A DNA stretch of 64,000 nt, taken from assembly GCA_942492225.1 (NCBI GenBank), contig CALODS010000004.1:1-64000 (forward strand). Direction: 5' to 3'. A model generated the notes under the pieces. That model was not told the origin of the DNA and ran no database searches. It saw nothing but the letters and a program-made list of their open reading frames with translations. Shown here one piece after another: positions 52,056 to 60,307 of this stretch (position 1 is its first letter; each line of letters opens with the position of its first letter). The stretch comes from JAFGTX01 sp942492225 (GTDB lineage: Bacteria > Bacillota > Clostridia > Peptostreptococcales > Acidaminobacteraceae). The position numbers and the translations under genes were made by a program.

Positions 52056-53120
52056 ATGAAAAAAGTGATTTTGATTGTATTAATGCTTATAAGTTTGGGC
52101 ATTGGCAGTTATTATATGATGATTAAGAAACCATTGACAAGAGAAGAAAAATTAAATGACTTTATTTTGAATGAGTTATCATCACCTCAAGGTGGCATCT
52201 ATACGAATTATCTCGCAACAGAAAAACAATTAGAGTGGGCAACTGGACATGAGGTATTATCTGAGTCTATAGGATTGATGATGTTGGCTGCTTATTATGA
52301 TAATGACAAAGTCTTATTTGAGAAATATAGTGATTATTTGGATGCATACTTAAAGTTACCAAGTGGTGTATATGCTTGGAGAATTTTAGAAGAAGACGTG
52401 CTACCTCTAACGACAAATGCTTCAATTGATGATTTGCGTATTGCCAAAGCTTACTATTTGGCTTATGTAAAGTGGGGAGATGAGCTATTTTTATCAAGAA
52501 CTTCTGAAATTTCAGAGGCGCTTTTAACTGGAACCGTATCAGGTGACCTATTATATAATTACACAGATGGTGATGCAAATATTGATTTATCTTATTTGGA
52601 TATCTATACAATGTCACTATTATCATCGATAGATAATAGGTGGAAAGAGGTCAAAAGACAATCTGTTAACTTAATTCATCAAGGCTATTTAGGCGATGAT
52701 TTCCCTTTTTATCATAAGGTTTATAATACTGAACAAAAGAGTTACGTCGTTGAAGAATCTATCAATATGATAGATGCATTATTGGTGCTGCTGCATTTAA
52801 GTGAAGAATCGAGAGCACCAGTTCAGTCATTGGCTTGGCTTAAGACACAATTAGAAGAAGATACGGTATATGGACATTATCGTTATGGTGATTGGATGCC
52901 ATTTTATGAAATTGAATCAACTGCAGTTTATGCGCTTATTATGCGGATTGCGGTTAATATGAATGATGAGGCGCTTTATGAGTTAGCATTTATAAAAGCG
53001 ATGGAATTTCAAATTTTAGATGAGACGTCACCACTTTTTGGTGCATTTGCATTTATAGAAACACTTGAAGCTTTTTCATTCGATCAATTACAAATGTTAC
53101 TTGCATTGCGAAGGGGGTAA
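52056..53120 (+). CDS. ydaJ: GH8-like exported glycosidase of the YdaJKLMN exopolysaccharide operon
   Basis: A 354-residue protein with an N-terminal signal anchor (VILIVLMLISLGIGSYYMM) and an all-helical body like family 8 glycoside hydrolases: GIYTNYLATEKQLEWATGHE carries a Glu in the position of the catalytic acid, followed by LSESIGLMMLAAYYDND, DLRIAKAYYLAY and YLDIYTMSLLSSI repeats of an alpha/alpha barrel. As first of five genes in the order of Bacillus subtilis ydaJKLMN, it is the counterpart of YdaJ, and of the Listeria Pss-locus glycosidase. It would trim or release the polymer outside the membrane. AAAGGTG precedes the ATG. Confidence 0.8.
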   Translation: MKKVILIVLMLISLGIGSYYMMIKKPLTREEKLNDFILNELSSPQGGIYTNYLATEKQLEWATGHEVLSESIGLMMLAAYYDNDKVLFEKYSDYLDAYLKLPSGVYAWRILEEDVLPLTTNASIDDLRIAKAYYLAYVKWGDELFLSRTSEISEALLTGTVSGDLLYNYTDGDANIDLSYLDIYTMSLLSSIDNRWKEVKRQSVNLIHQGYLGDDFPFYHKVYNTEQKSYVVEESINMIDALLVLLHLSEESRAPVQSLAWLKTQLEEDTVYGHYRYGDWMPFYEIESTAVYALIMRIAVNMNDEALYELAFIKAMEFQILDETSPLFGAFAFIETLEAFSFDQLQMLLALRRG

Positions 53121-53125
53121 GGCAG

Positions 53126-53968
53126 ATGAAAAAAACAGTAAGGCATGCAAAAGAATTTCTAGTATTATTGATTGTTCTTCTTTTTTTAGCTTTCTTTTAC
53201 ACGCTGTTTTTAGACAACAATATTGTAATGTATGACTATATTATGTTTGGATTATTTATGATAAACCTTGTCATTGCAGGTTTTACATCGGTATCAATGG
53301 GGTTAATTGTTTCAGCCTTTATGGTTTTTGCTTATGGTTCAGTGATAATGTATCAAAACCTTATTGGTGCAGATATCTCATTAAAACTTAATTACGTATG
53401 GATTGGATTGTTTCCTTTTGGTGCTTTTTTAACAGGTGCAATAAGTGAAAATATCACTAAGATGGGCAATAAGCTAGTAACTTTTGAAGAGGAATCTGGA
53501 CTTTATCAAAATATAGATGCAGATACAGGCTTTGGCAATCTAAATGAGTTTTTGAAAGATTTAGAAATTGAAATGGCAAAATCTAAACGTTATCATTATC
53601 CACTGACTTTAGGTATGATTGAAATTCTATATTACGATGAGTTAAGAGCCCTTCACAAAGGCCACATGGAAAAAATATTTAAAGTATTGTCTCAGGCGTT
53701 GATTAATAGAATGCGTGTTGAAGATAATAAATACAGAGTAGGCGAAAAAACATTTGCTATTGTGTTGCCTTACACGAATGTTGATGGCGCGACTATTTTG
53801 AAAGAAAGAATTAAAGAGGAGCTATTACAACTCACCATTTATGAAGAAAATGAGTATAAAAACTTTAAGTTTGAGATAAAAATAGGACTAAAGGAATTAG
53901 ACGATACAATAGAAACACCAATTAAGTTTAAAGCTAAAGCCGAACGAGAGATTGAGTATGATGTGTAA
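53126..53968 (+). CDS. ydaK: Membrane protein with degenerate GGDEF domain, c-di-GMP receptor (YdaK-like)
   Basis: A 280-residue protein with about four N-terminal helices (residues 10-110), a linker and a GGDEF-fold domain (DTGFGNLNEFLKDLEIEMAK onward). The catalytic GGDEF is replaced by VGEKTF (about 205-210), so it should not make c-di-GMP. The allosteric I-site RxxD is kept as RVED five residues upstream (about 196-199). This is the pattern of YdaK and PelD, c-di-GMP receptors that switch on exopolysaccharide synthesis. It stands five bases after YdaJ and overlaps YdaL, so it is the likely on-switch of this operon's synthase. Confidence 0.85.
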   Translation: MKKTVRHAKEFLVLLIVLLFLAFFYTLFLDNNIVMYDYIMFGLFMINLVIAGFTSVSMGLIVSAFMVFAYGSVIMYQNLIGADISLKLNYVWIGLFPFGAFLTGAISENITKMGNKLVTFEEESGLYQNIDADTGFGNLNEFLKDLEIEMAKSKRYHYPLTLGMIEILYYDELRALHKGHMEKIFKVLSQALINRMRVEDNKYRVGEKTFAIVLPYTNVDGATILKERIKEELLQLTIYEENEYKNFKFEIKIGLKELDDTIETPIKFKAKAEREIEYDV

Positions 53969-55550
53969 GCGTGTACTCTTTATAATAGTGAGTCTATTTT
54001 TTTTATCTCAAACAAATGTATTTGCAACAAATGAAAATGTTTTAGTGCTCTATGATGCAGAAAATTATTATGGTGATGAAAGAGATGCAGTTTCATCAAT
54101 TTCAAACTTGTTGCGACATTTTGATAGAAATGTTGTTTTTGACGCTATTAGTACCTATGATGAATCATTAGAACAGTATGACTATGTTATGGTGCTATGT
54201 TTTAGAGAGACAATAATAAATGAAACATTATTAATCAATCTCGCGAAGTATGATAACCCGATCTTGTGGATTGGTAAAGGCATTAATCAACTCACGGATA
54301 AAAGTGACCATACGATTCATCGTTATGGTGAAGTAAATAATCTAACGCGTGTTGTATATAAAAACCGATTTTATGATATTGGTATCAAACGTTATTTTGA
54401 ACAAGTCTCCGTTGATGAAACTGAGTATGTTTATTCCTATCTTTATGATGGTGCGCAAAAATACCCCTTTATTATGAAAGACAATAATTTGTATTATGTT
54501 TCTAGAATGGATTTGAATGAACCATTATTTTATATTTTTGCAGATGTGTTATATGATTTTTTTGATGAAAAGGTAACCTATGGTTCGCAAATATTTATAA
54601 AAATTTCGAATGTGAATCCATTTACAGATCCAGAAGCATTGTTAGAGAAAGCGACCTTTCTCCTTGAACGACATATACCATTTGCTGTAAGTGTCAGTCC
54701 AATCTATAGAGAAAAAGGTTCGCGTTATTTGACGCCTCTATCAGAACGAACACAATTAGTACGTGTACTTCAATATATTCAGGAAAACAATCAAGCGATT
54801 ATTGTCCAAGGCGGCACGCAGTTTGTTTCTAGTAATGGCATTGAGGGTGAAAGCTACTTTGATTGGGCAAATAATCAAAAGGTGACTGATTTTACAGATG
54901 AAAAGTCTGTTGAAAAATGGACAGAAGAATTTCTGAATTTGGCATTAGATGAATGCGGTTTTAACAACCTCTTTCCTATAGGTTTTGAAGGGACGCATTA
55001 TGTTTTAAATAGAGAAGCTTATGAACAAATTGGGGAAATATTTGATTTGTATATAGGGACATTACAAACGAATGATTGGAAAAAAACTGTAACGGTCTAT
55101 CCTTGGGTTATTACGAACGTTAATGGATTACATCAGTATGTACCTGACAATTTGGGATTCTTTAGTGGTGAAAACACTTCAGAATTACAACTTCTTAAAA
55201 ACAGTTTAAATAAAATGGAAATCGTTTCTGAATTTGTCGGTGGTGTGTCGATATCACCAGAATTAGAGGTAAGAGAACTAGAGAAATTAATTCATTTTCT
55301 TGAAGATCAACAGTTGTCATTTTATGATTTGCGTCAATTATCTGTTGAAGTAAGAGGTGAAAATGTCACAGTCTTTAGTAATGAAACACAACTTATTGGA
55401 GAGAGTACGGTCGAATCTACAATAAGTGCTTTTGCATCTATTATGAATATAATTTTTGCAGTCGTCTTAGCAGGTCTTGTTTTTGTATTTTTCTTATTTT
55501 ATAAGATGTTTAGATCAAGTAAGACGAAAACCGATGACAATCTGTTTTAG
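53958..55550 (+). CDS. ydaL: DUF2334-like exported protein (YdaL-like)
   Basis: A 530-residue protein with an N-terminal signal peptide (VLFIIVSLFFLSQTNVFA) and one C-terminal helix (ASIMNIIFAVVLAGLVFVFF), so most of it is outside the cell. NENVLVLYDAENYYGDERDA starts a Rossmann-like domain. Residues 210-430 resemble the DUF2334 polysaccharide-deacetylase-like fold (IFIKISNVNPFTDPEALLEK, PFAVSVSPIY, QAIIVQGGTQF, PIGFEGTHYVL). The metal His/Asp triad of true deacetylases is not obvious. It is the third gene of the YdaJKLMN set. The start is one of two adjacent ATG codons, overlapping ydaK by a few bases; a TTG at 53952 is also possible. Confidence 0.8.
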   Translation: MMCKRVLFIIVSLFFLSQTNVFATNENVLVLYDAENYYGDERDAVSSISNLLRHFDRNVVFDAISTYDESLEQYDYVMVLCFRETIINETLLINLAKYDNPILWIGKGINQLTDKSDHTIHRYGEVNNLTRVVYKNRFYDIGIKRYFEQVSVDETEYVYSYLYDGAQKYPFIMKDNNLYYVSRMDLNEPLFYIFADVLYDFFDEKVTYGSQIFIKISNVNPFTDPEALLEKATFLLERHIPFAVSVSPIYREKGSRYLTPLSERTQLVRVLQYIQENNQAIIVQGGTQFVSSNGIEGESYFDWANNQKVTDFTDEKSVEKWTEEFLNLALDECGFNNLFPIGFEGTHYVLNREAYEQIGEIFDLYIGTLQTNDWKKTVTVYPWVITNVNGLHQYVPDNLGFFSGENTSELQLLKNSLNKMEIVSEFVGGVSISPELEVRELEKLIHFLEDQQLSFYDLRQLSVEVRGENVTVFSNETQLIGESTVESTISAFASIMNIIFAVVLAGLVFVFFLFYKMFRSSKTKTDDNLF

Positions 55551-55559
55551 GAGTATTGT

Positions 55560-56816
55560 ATGAATATTTTAGATGGATTATTCTTATACGCAATGTTTTC
55601 GATATGGATATTACTCTTTATGAACATCGTTCTGACCTTTTATGGATATCAGTTCTCTGTAGATATAAGAAATAGACGTCTAAATATCGTTAGAGATATG
55701 AAAGAATTTCCTAAAGTTTCAATTATGATCCCAGCACATAATGAAGGCATTGTTATAGAGAAAACTTTGCTATCGATGATTAACCTGAATTATCCTAATG
55801 ACGCTTATGAAATTATAGTGATAAATGATAATTCAACTGACAATACTGGTGAGATTATAGAAGGGGTAATGAGTCGTTATCCCACAGTTAATATTATTCA
55901 TATTGAGACGGATAAAGTCACTGGTGGTAAGGGGAAATCAAATGCACTCAATATCGGGTATAGTCGTTCTTCTGGTGAGTTTTTGGCCGTTTATGATGCA
56001 GATAATACGGTGAACAATATGGCGCTGCGTTATTTGATTTATGAGATTTTGAGCAATGATAACTATGGTGCTGTTATTGGGATGTTTAGGACCAGAAATA
56101 AAGAAAAAAATTGGTTAACTCGATTCATTAATATAGAAACTTTAAGTTTTCAATGGATGGCGCAGGCCGGTCGTTGGAAAATGATGAAACTATGTACGAT
56201 TCCAGGAACCAATTTTGTCATAAGGCGTTCCGTCGTTGAACAAATTGGTGGTTGGGATCCCAAAGCTATTGCAGAAGACACTGAGATTTCTTTTAGGATT
56301 TATCAGTTAGGGTACAAAATTGCATTCATGCCATTGGCTAAAACCTTTGAGCAAGAGCCTGAAACTATTCAGGTTTGGATCAAACAAAGAACAAGATGGG
56401 TGAGTGGTAATATATATGTTTTATCAAAATTCATTAAAGAAGCACTAAAAACAAGAAATACAGAAATTTTCTTTGATCTGTTTTATTTTTTTTCAGTTTA
56501 TATTTTTTTCTTATCTTCAATATTAGTATCAGATGCAATATTTATTATTGGTCTTGTGACCGATTACAGAATAACGGTCACAGGCAACTTCATCATGATT
56601 TGGGTGATGAGTTATTTTGTTTTTATTCTACAAATTGCTATTGCGCTTTCTATTGAAAAGGGAGAAAGTAACTTTAAAAATATACAATTATTATTTATAA
56701 TGTATTTTACCTATTGTCAAATGTGGTTAATCGTGGCTATCAAGGGCTTGTATAGTTACATGAAGTCTAATGTTCTCAAACTCGAAACAAAATGGTATAA
56801 GACGGAACGTTTTTAA
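55560..56816 (+). CDS. ydaM: Family 2 processive glycosyltransferase (YdaM-like, BcsA-type)
   Basis: A 418-residue membrane synthase. One N-terminal helix precedes a GT2 domain: VSIMIPAHNEGIVIEKTLLS, VINDNSTDNTGEI, AVYDADNTVNNMAL (metal Asp pair), PGTNFVIRR, IAEDTEISFR (catalytic Asp) and the processive-synthase motif QRTRW (about 276-280). Three or four helices follow (FFDLFYFFSVYIFFLSSILV and on). This is the polymerising and translocating subunit of the operon, related to cellulose and poly-GlcNAc synthases. It has no PilZ domain, in keeping with c-di-GMP sensing through YdaK. AGGAG precedes the ATG. Confidence 0.88.
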   Translation: MNILDGLFLYAMFSIWILLFMNIVLTFYGYQFSVDIRNRRLNIVRDMKEFPKVSIMIPAHNEGIVIEKTLLSMINLNYPNDAYEIIVINDNSTDNTGEIIEGVMSRYPTVNIIHIETDKVTGGKGKSNALNIGYSRSSGEFLAVYDADNTVNNMALRYLIYEILSNDNYGAVIGMFRTRNKEKNWLTRFINIETLSFQWMAQAGRWKMMKLCTIPGTNFVIRRSVVEQIGGWDPKAIAEDTEISFRIYQLGYKIAFMPLAKTFEQEPETIQVWIKQRTRWVSGNIYVLSKFIKEALKTRNTEIFFDLFYFFSVYIFFLSSILVSDAIFIIGLVTDYRITVTGNFIMIWVMSYFVFILQIAIALSIEKGESNFKNIQLLFIMYFTYCQMWLIVAIKGLYSYMKSNVLKLETKWYKTERF

Positions 56817-56829
56817 GGAGGTGTACAAA

Positions 56830-59157
56830 ATGAAAAAAATAATCATAGCAAGTATAGCGGTTTTAATGATTTTATTAACGACGTCCTCAACATTTGCAGA
56901 GACAAAGTACACGATCCAATTAGGCGGCTTTAAAACCGAAACTGGTGCAAATAATTTAAAGCAAAAAATAATTGATAAAGATTATGACTTTTATGAGCAA
57001 GATGGCCCATTGATGTTGATAAACCACGGAGTTTTTGATTTATATAGCGAAGCATTGGAACAACAAAAAATATTAACATCAAAAGGTTTAGAGGGATTTA
57101 TCAAACAAATTAATAGTGAAGAAATTCCAGCATCCTATTTAAAAGGGACAAGGCAAGTTGAAGCGTTTAGTGTTGATACTTCACAGAGTGCATTAAATGT
57201 TATTATAGAAGATGACATTGTTTTTACTGGTGTTTATGGTGGACAAGTTTTATTTTTTACTGTAAATGAAAATTGGGATATGAAAAATGATGGTTACATG
57301 AATCTTAGGTATTCACATAGCATTCCAGAAGAATATAGAGGATCAACCATGACGATTCTTGTCAATGGCATACCGGTTTACACAGAATTGTTAAATAATC
57401 GTGATGAAAAAGTTGAAGAAATTAGAGTGCCTATCGGCAAAGAATATTTAAAAGAAGGCGTCAACGAATTGACGATTAGGACATACCATCGTATAACTGA
57501 ACTAATTTGTGATGATGACAGTAACCCTGGAAACTGGGTGGTTATTTTTAAGAATTCACATATCCATTTGGGATATGAACAAAAGCAAGATGGAAATACT
57601 TTGAGAGAGTATCCGTATCCTTATTTGCAATTTGGTAGCAATGCACCTGTTGCATTTGAGCTTGTTTTGGGTGAGAATTACACGAAAGATCAATTGAAAG
57701 GCGCGTTACTTCTGAGTAGTGATATGGGGAAACGGATCAAATTTGAAAACTTATCGCCATCTATTAGCAGTTATGATGAAAAGCGTAATTATACCAAAAA
57801 TATTATTTTTATTGGCGACGCAATGCGCTTACCAACAAAACTAAAAGAGTTGTTAACCAATAATGAAATAGAAATATCTAAGACAAGCGGTCTTATTAAA
57901 GAGGTGGAAAGTCCCTTTTATGAAGGAAAAAAAGCACTTATTATTTTAAGTGATGATTATAATTATCTATTGAAAAGTATTCAAGTATTGTCGAGAGAAA
58001 CAACTAATAATCAGTTAAATACCTCTACTGTAATAGTTGATGAAGAAACATGGATCAATAGCCTCGTTGAACAACAGGACGAGTATGTTACCCTTGAAGA
58101 AATGGGTTACAGTCAAATCACTATGGCTGGTCAAAGATTTGCTAGTGCAATAATTGATTATAAAGTTTCCGATGAGTGGGTATTGAGAGATGATGCACAT
58201 TTATATATGAAACTTAGATATACAGATGTGATAGATTTTGATAACTCGTCTGTGACAATTAAAGTGAATAGTATTCCAATTTTTAGCAAGAAATTGGTTC
58301 CAGAAGGTGTTGATGAAGATGCATTTTTCGTTGAGTTGCCTGAAGAAGTAAGAAATTTTAGTTTCTTGAGAGTGGAAGTCAATTTTACGCTGGATGTTCT
58401 TAGAGACTGTGAAAATGGCACATTTGATCCAAATGTTTGGGCTTATATTTCAAATGAATCATACTTCTATTTACCACATGACGAGCGATTGGTGAGTTCA
58501 CTTGACAATTATCCTTATCCACTTATTAGTGATGGCGTATTCAACGAGTTTAAACTGATTATAAGTGAATCACAGGAAATCAAACCATTAGGTGCTCTAT
58601 TTGCCCACTTAGGACATAGTCTTGATGAAATAACAGATTTCGAACTTTATTACGACAAAGAAGATATTCCTTTGGAAGGACATATTTTATTTGTTGGTAA
58701 TCCCCAAACCAGTAATTTCATGAGCGTTCTAAATAACTTATTGACAATAGGGTATGATCAAACACTTAGTAAATACAGACGTGAAAATTTAGATCTTATT
58801 TCAATTGATGACGAAACCGTAAGTGTATTACAAATGTCAGATATAGAAGATGGTGTTGTTTTGTCCTTAACTGGACTAGGTGAAGAAACACTTAATAATG
58901 CGATGCGTTACTTGTATGACTTCGAATACGTCAATAGACTATCGGGTTTTGCAGATGCTATATTTTTCAATGGAAAGATGCAAGTGCTCATTGCGAACAC
59001 GGAAGAAAAACAGCAAGTGACCATAGATCAAAGGCGTGAAGTCAATACTCAAGCACTACAAAGAATTTCCGGTTCGGAAGTACGCCAATTTATCATATTT
59101 ATAGCGATAATCTTATTTGGTATCGTTATTGTGATTATACTAAGAAGAAATCATTAA
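56830..59157 (+). CDS. ydaN: BcsB-like extracellular subunit with N-terminal SPOR-like domain (YdaN-like)
   Basis: A 775-residue protein. A signal peptide ends near STFAETKY, followed at once by a SPOR-like repeat (YTIQLGGFKTETGANNLKQK, residues about 27-100). The rest is a BcsB-type domain pair: NLRYSHSIPEEYRGSTMTIL with VNGIPVYTELL, then LKLRYTDVIDFDNSSVTIKV-like MKLRYTDVIDFDNSSVTI with VNSIPIFSKKL, and GSNAPVAFELVL. A single C-terminal helix (QFIIFIAIILFGIVIVIILR) anchors it. BcsB proteins guide the nascent polymer as it leaves the synthase. The start at 56830 follows AAGGAGGTG. The SPOR domain could tie the complex to peptidoglycan. Confidence 0.84.
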   Translation: MKKIIIASIAVLMILLTTSSTFAETKYTIQLGGFKTETGANNLKQKIIDKDYDFYEQDGPLMLINHGVFDLYSEALEQQKILTSKGLEGFIKQINSEEIPASYLKGTRQVEAFSVDTSQSALNVIIEDDIVFTGVYGGQVLFFTVNENWDMKNDGYMNLRYSHSIPEEYRGSTMTILVNGIPVYTELLNNRDEKVEEIRVPIGKEYLKEGVNELTIRTYHRITELICDDDSNPGNWVVIFKNSHIHLGYEQKQDGNTLREYPYPYLQFGSNAPVAFELVLGENYTKDQLKGALLLSSDMGKRIKFENLSPSISSYDEKRNYTKNIIFIGDAMRLPTKLKELLTNNEIEISKTSGLIKEVESPFYEGKKALIILSDDYNYLLKSIQVLSRETTNNQLNTSTVIVDEETWINSLVEQQDEYVTLEEMGYSQITMAGQRFASAIIDYKVSDEWVLRDDAHLYMKLRYTDVIDFDNSSVTIKVNSIPIFSKKLVPEGVDEDAFFVELPEEVRNFSFLRVEVNFTLDVLRDCENGTFDPNVWAYISNESYFYLPHDERLVSSLDNYPYPLISDGVFNEFKLIISESQEIKPLGALFAHLGHSLDEITDFELYYDKEDIPLEGHILFVGNPQTSNFMSVLNNLLTIGYDQTLSKYRRENLDLISIDDETVSVLQMSDIEDGVVLSLTGLGEETLNNAMRYLYDFEYVNRLSGFADAIFFNGKMQVLIANTEEKQQVTIDQRREVNTQALQRISGSEVRQFIIFIAIILFGIVIVIILRRNH

Positions 59158-59255
59158 TATGATGACATACAATTTGATTTTTAAAATAAATGAATGCTTT
59201 TTTAGCACTGAAATGATATAATGTGTTCTTAGTAAAGGTTAATGAGGGAGGACTC

Positions 59256-60101
59256 ATGTTTAGATTAGGAGAAAAACAAACGTTAGTGATTACATCACGT
59301 AGCGCATTTGGTTTATTATTATGTCTTGATGAAGATAGAGAAAATGAAGTATTATTACCAAATAAATTCGTCAAAGAAGACATGTTAATTGATGACAAAA
59401 TTGAAGTGTTTGTATATAAGGACTCAAAAGATCGTTTAACAGCAACAACAAAAGAACCACTACTTAAAATGGGTGAAGTCGCATTTTTAGAAGTTGTTGA
59501 TATTAATGATATTGGTGCATTTTTGAATTGGGGATTAGAAAAAGATTTGTTCTTACCGTTCAAACAGCAAACAAGAAAGATTTTAAAAGGTAAAAAATAC
59601 TTAGTAGGACTCTATATAGATAAGAGTGATAGACTCTGTGCCACAATGGATATTTATGATTTATTAAGTAGCGACTCTCAATATACAGCTGGTGAAATGG
59701 TCAAAGGTATTCTTTATTCTTTAAATCCAGAAAGAGGTGGATTTGTAGCCGTTGATGGAAAATATCACGGTTTTATACCTAATAAAGAACTGTATGGCGA
59801 TTACATGTTAGGGCAGGAAATTGAGTGCCGAATTACAGATATTCGTGAAGATGGAAAGTTAAATTTAAGTATTCGAAAGAAAGCTTACCAACAGATGGAT
59901 GAAGATTCTACTATAATTTTTGATGCACTTGAAAAAAATGAAGGCACATTGCCATATAATGATAAAACAGATCCAGATGTGATTAAAGAAGTATTTGGAA
60001 TGAGCAAACGTGCGTTTAAACGTGCTGTAGGGCGTTTATTGAAAGAAGGACGTATCACGCAAGATGATAATGGTATGCAACTCATAAAAACAGAAGAATA
60101 A
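59256..60101 (+). CDS. cvfB: S1 RNA-binding protein, CvfB/YitL family
   Basis: A 281-residue protein with tandem S1-like OB folds and a C-terminal winged helix, the build of CvfB. RLGEKQTLVITSRSAFGLLL starts the first fold; VAFLEVVDINDIGAFLNWGL, EKDLFLPF and GFVAVDGKYHGFIPNKELYG with GQEIECRITDIREDGKLNLS are the S1 repeats. The end (MSKRAFKRAVGRLLKEGRIT) is the winged helix. In Staphylococcus, CvfB affects virulence gene expression. ATG at 59256 is chosen for GAGGGAGGA five bases upstream. Confidence 0.9.
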   Translation: MFRLGEKQTLVITSRSAFGLLLCLDEDRENEVLLPNKFVKEDMLIDDKIEVFVYKDSKDRLTATTKEPLLKMGEVAFLEVVDINDIGAFLNWGLEKDLFLPFKQQTRKILKGKKYLVGLYIDKSDRLCATMDIYDLLSSDSQYTAGEMVKGILYSLNPERGGFVAVDGKYHGFIPNKELYGDYMLGQEIECRITDIREDGKLNLSIRKKAYQQMDEDSTIIFDALEKNEGTLPYNDKTDPDVIKEVFGMSKRAFKRAVGRLLKEGRITQDDNGMQLIKTEE

Positions 60102-60102
60102 T

Positions 60103-60139
60103 AAAAAATGCCAAGGTGATTATTTCCTTGGCATTTTTT
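60103..60139 (+). terminator. Rho-independent terminator after cvfB
   Basis: AAAAAATGCCAAGG (60103-60116) pairs with CCTTGGCATTTTTT (60126-60139); the loop has nine bases. Confidence 0.92.
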
Positions 60140-60215
60140 CATATCTTCAATATCAAAAAAAGCTGAAGTTGTATCATAAGCATAGGAAGAACTTATGAAA
60201 CTAAAACTTTGAATT

Positions 60216-60263
60216 CCCCTTGTAAAAAATTATTTTTACAAGGGGGTTAAATAGTTTATAATA
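60216..60263 (+). promoter_or_regulatory. Promoter overlapped by a perfect palindrome, upstream of the M17 aminopeptidase
   Basis: TTTACA (60235-60240), 17 bases and TATAAT (60258-60263) form a good promoter. The -35 box lies in the right arm of a perfect 13-bp inverted repeat, CCCCTTGTAAAAA (60216-60228) and TTTTTACAAGGGG (60233-60245). No T-run follows, so a repressor site is more likely than a terminator. Confidence 0.65.
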
Positions 60264-60307
60264 AAGGCAAGAATAAAAAGAATTGGAAAATAGAGAGGAA
60301 TGAAAAC

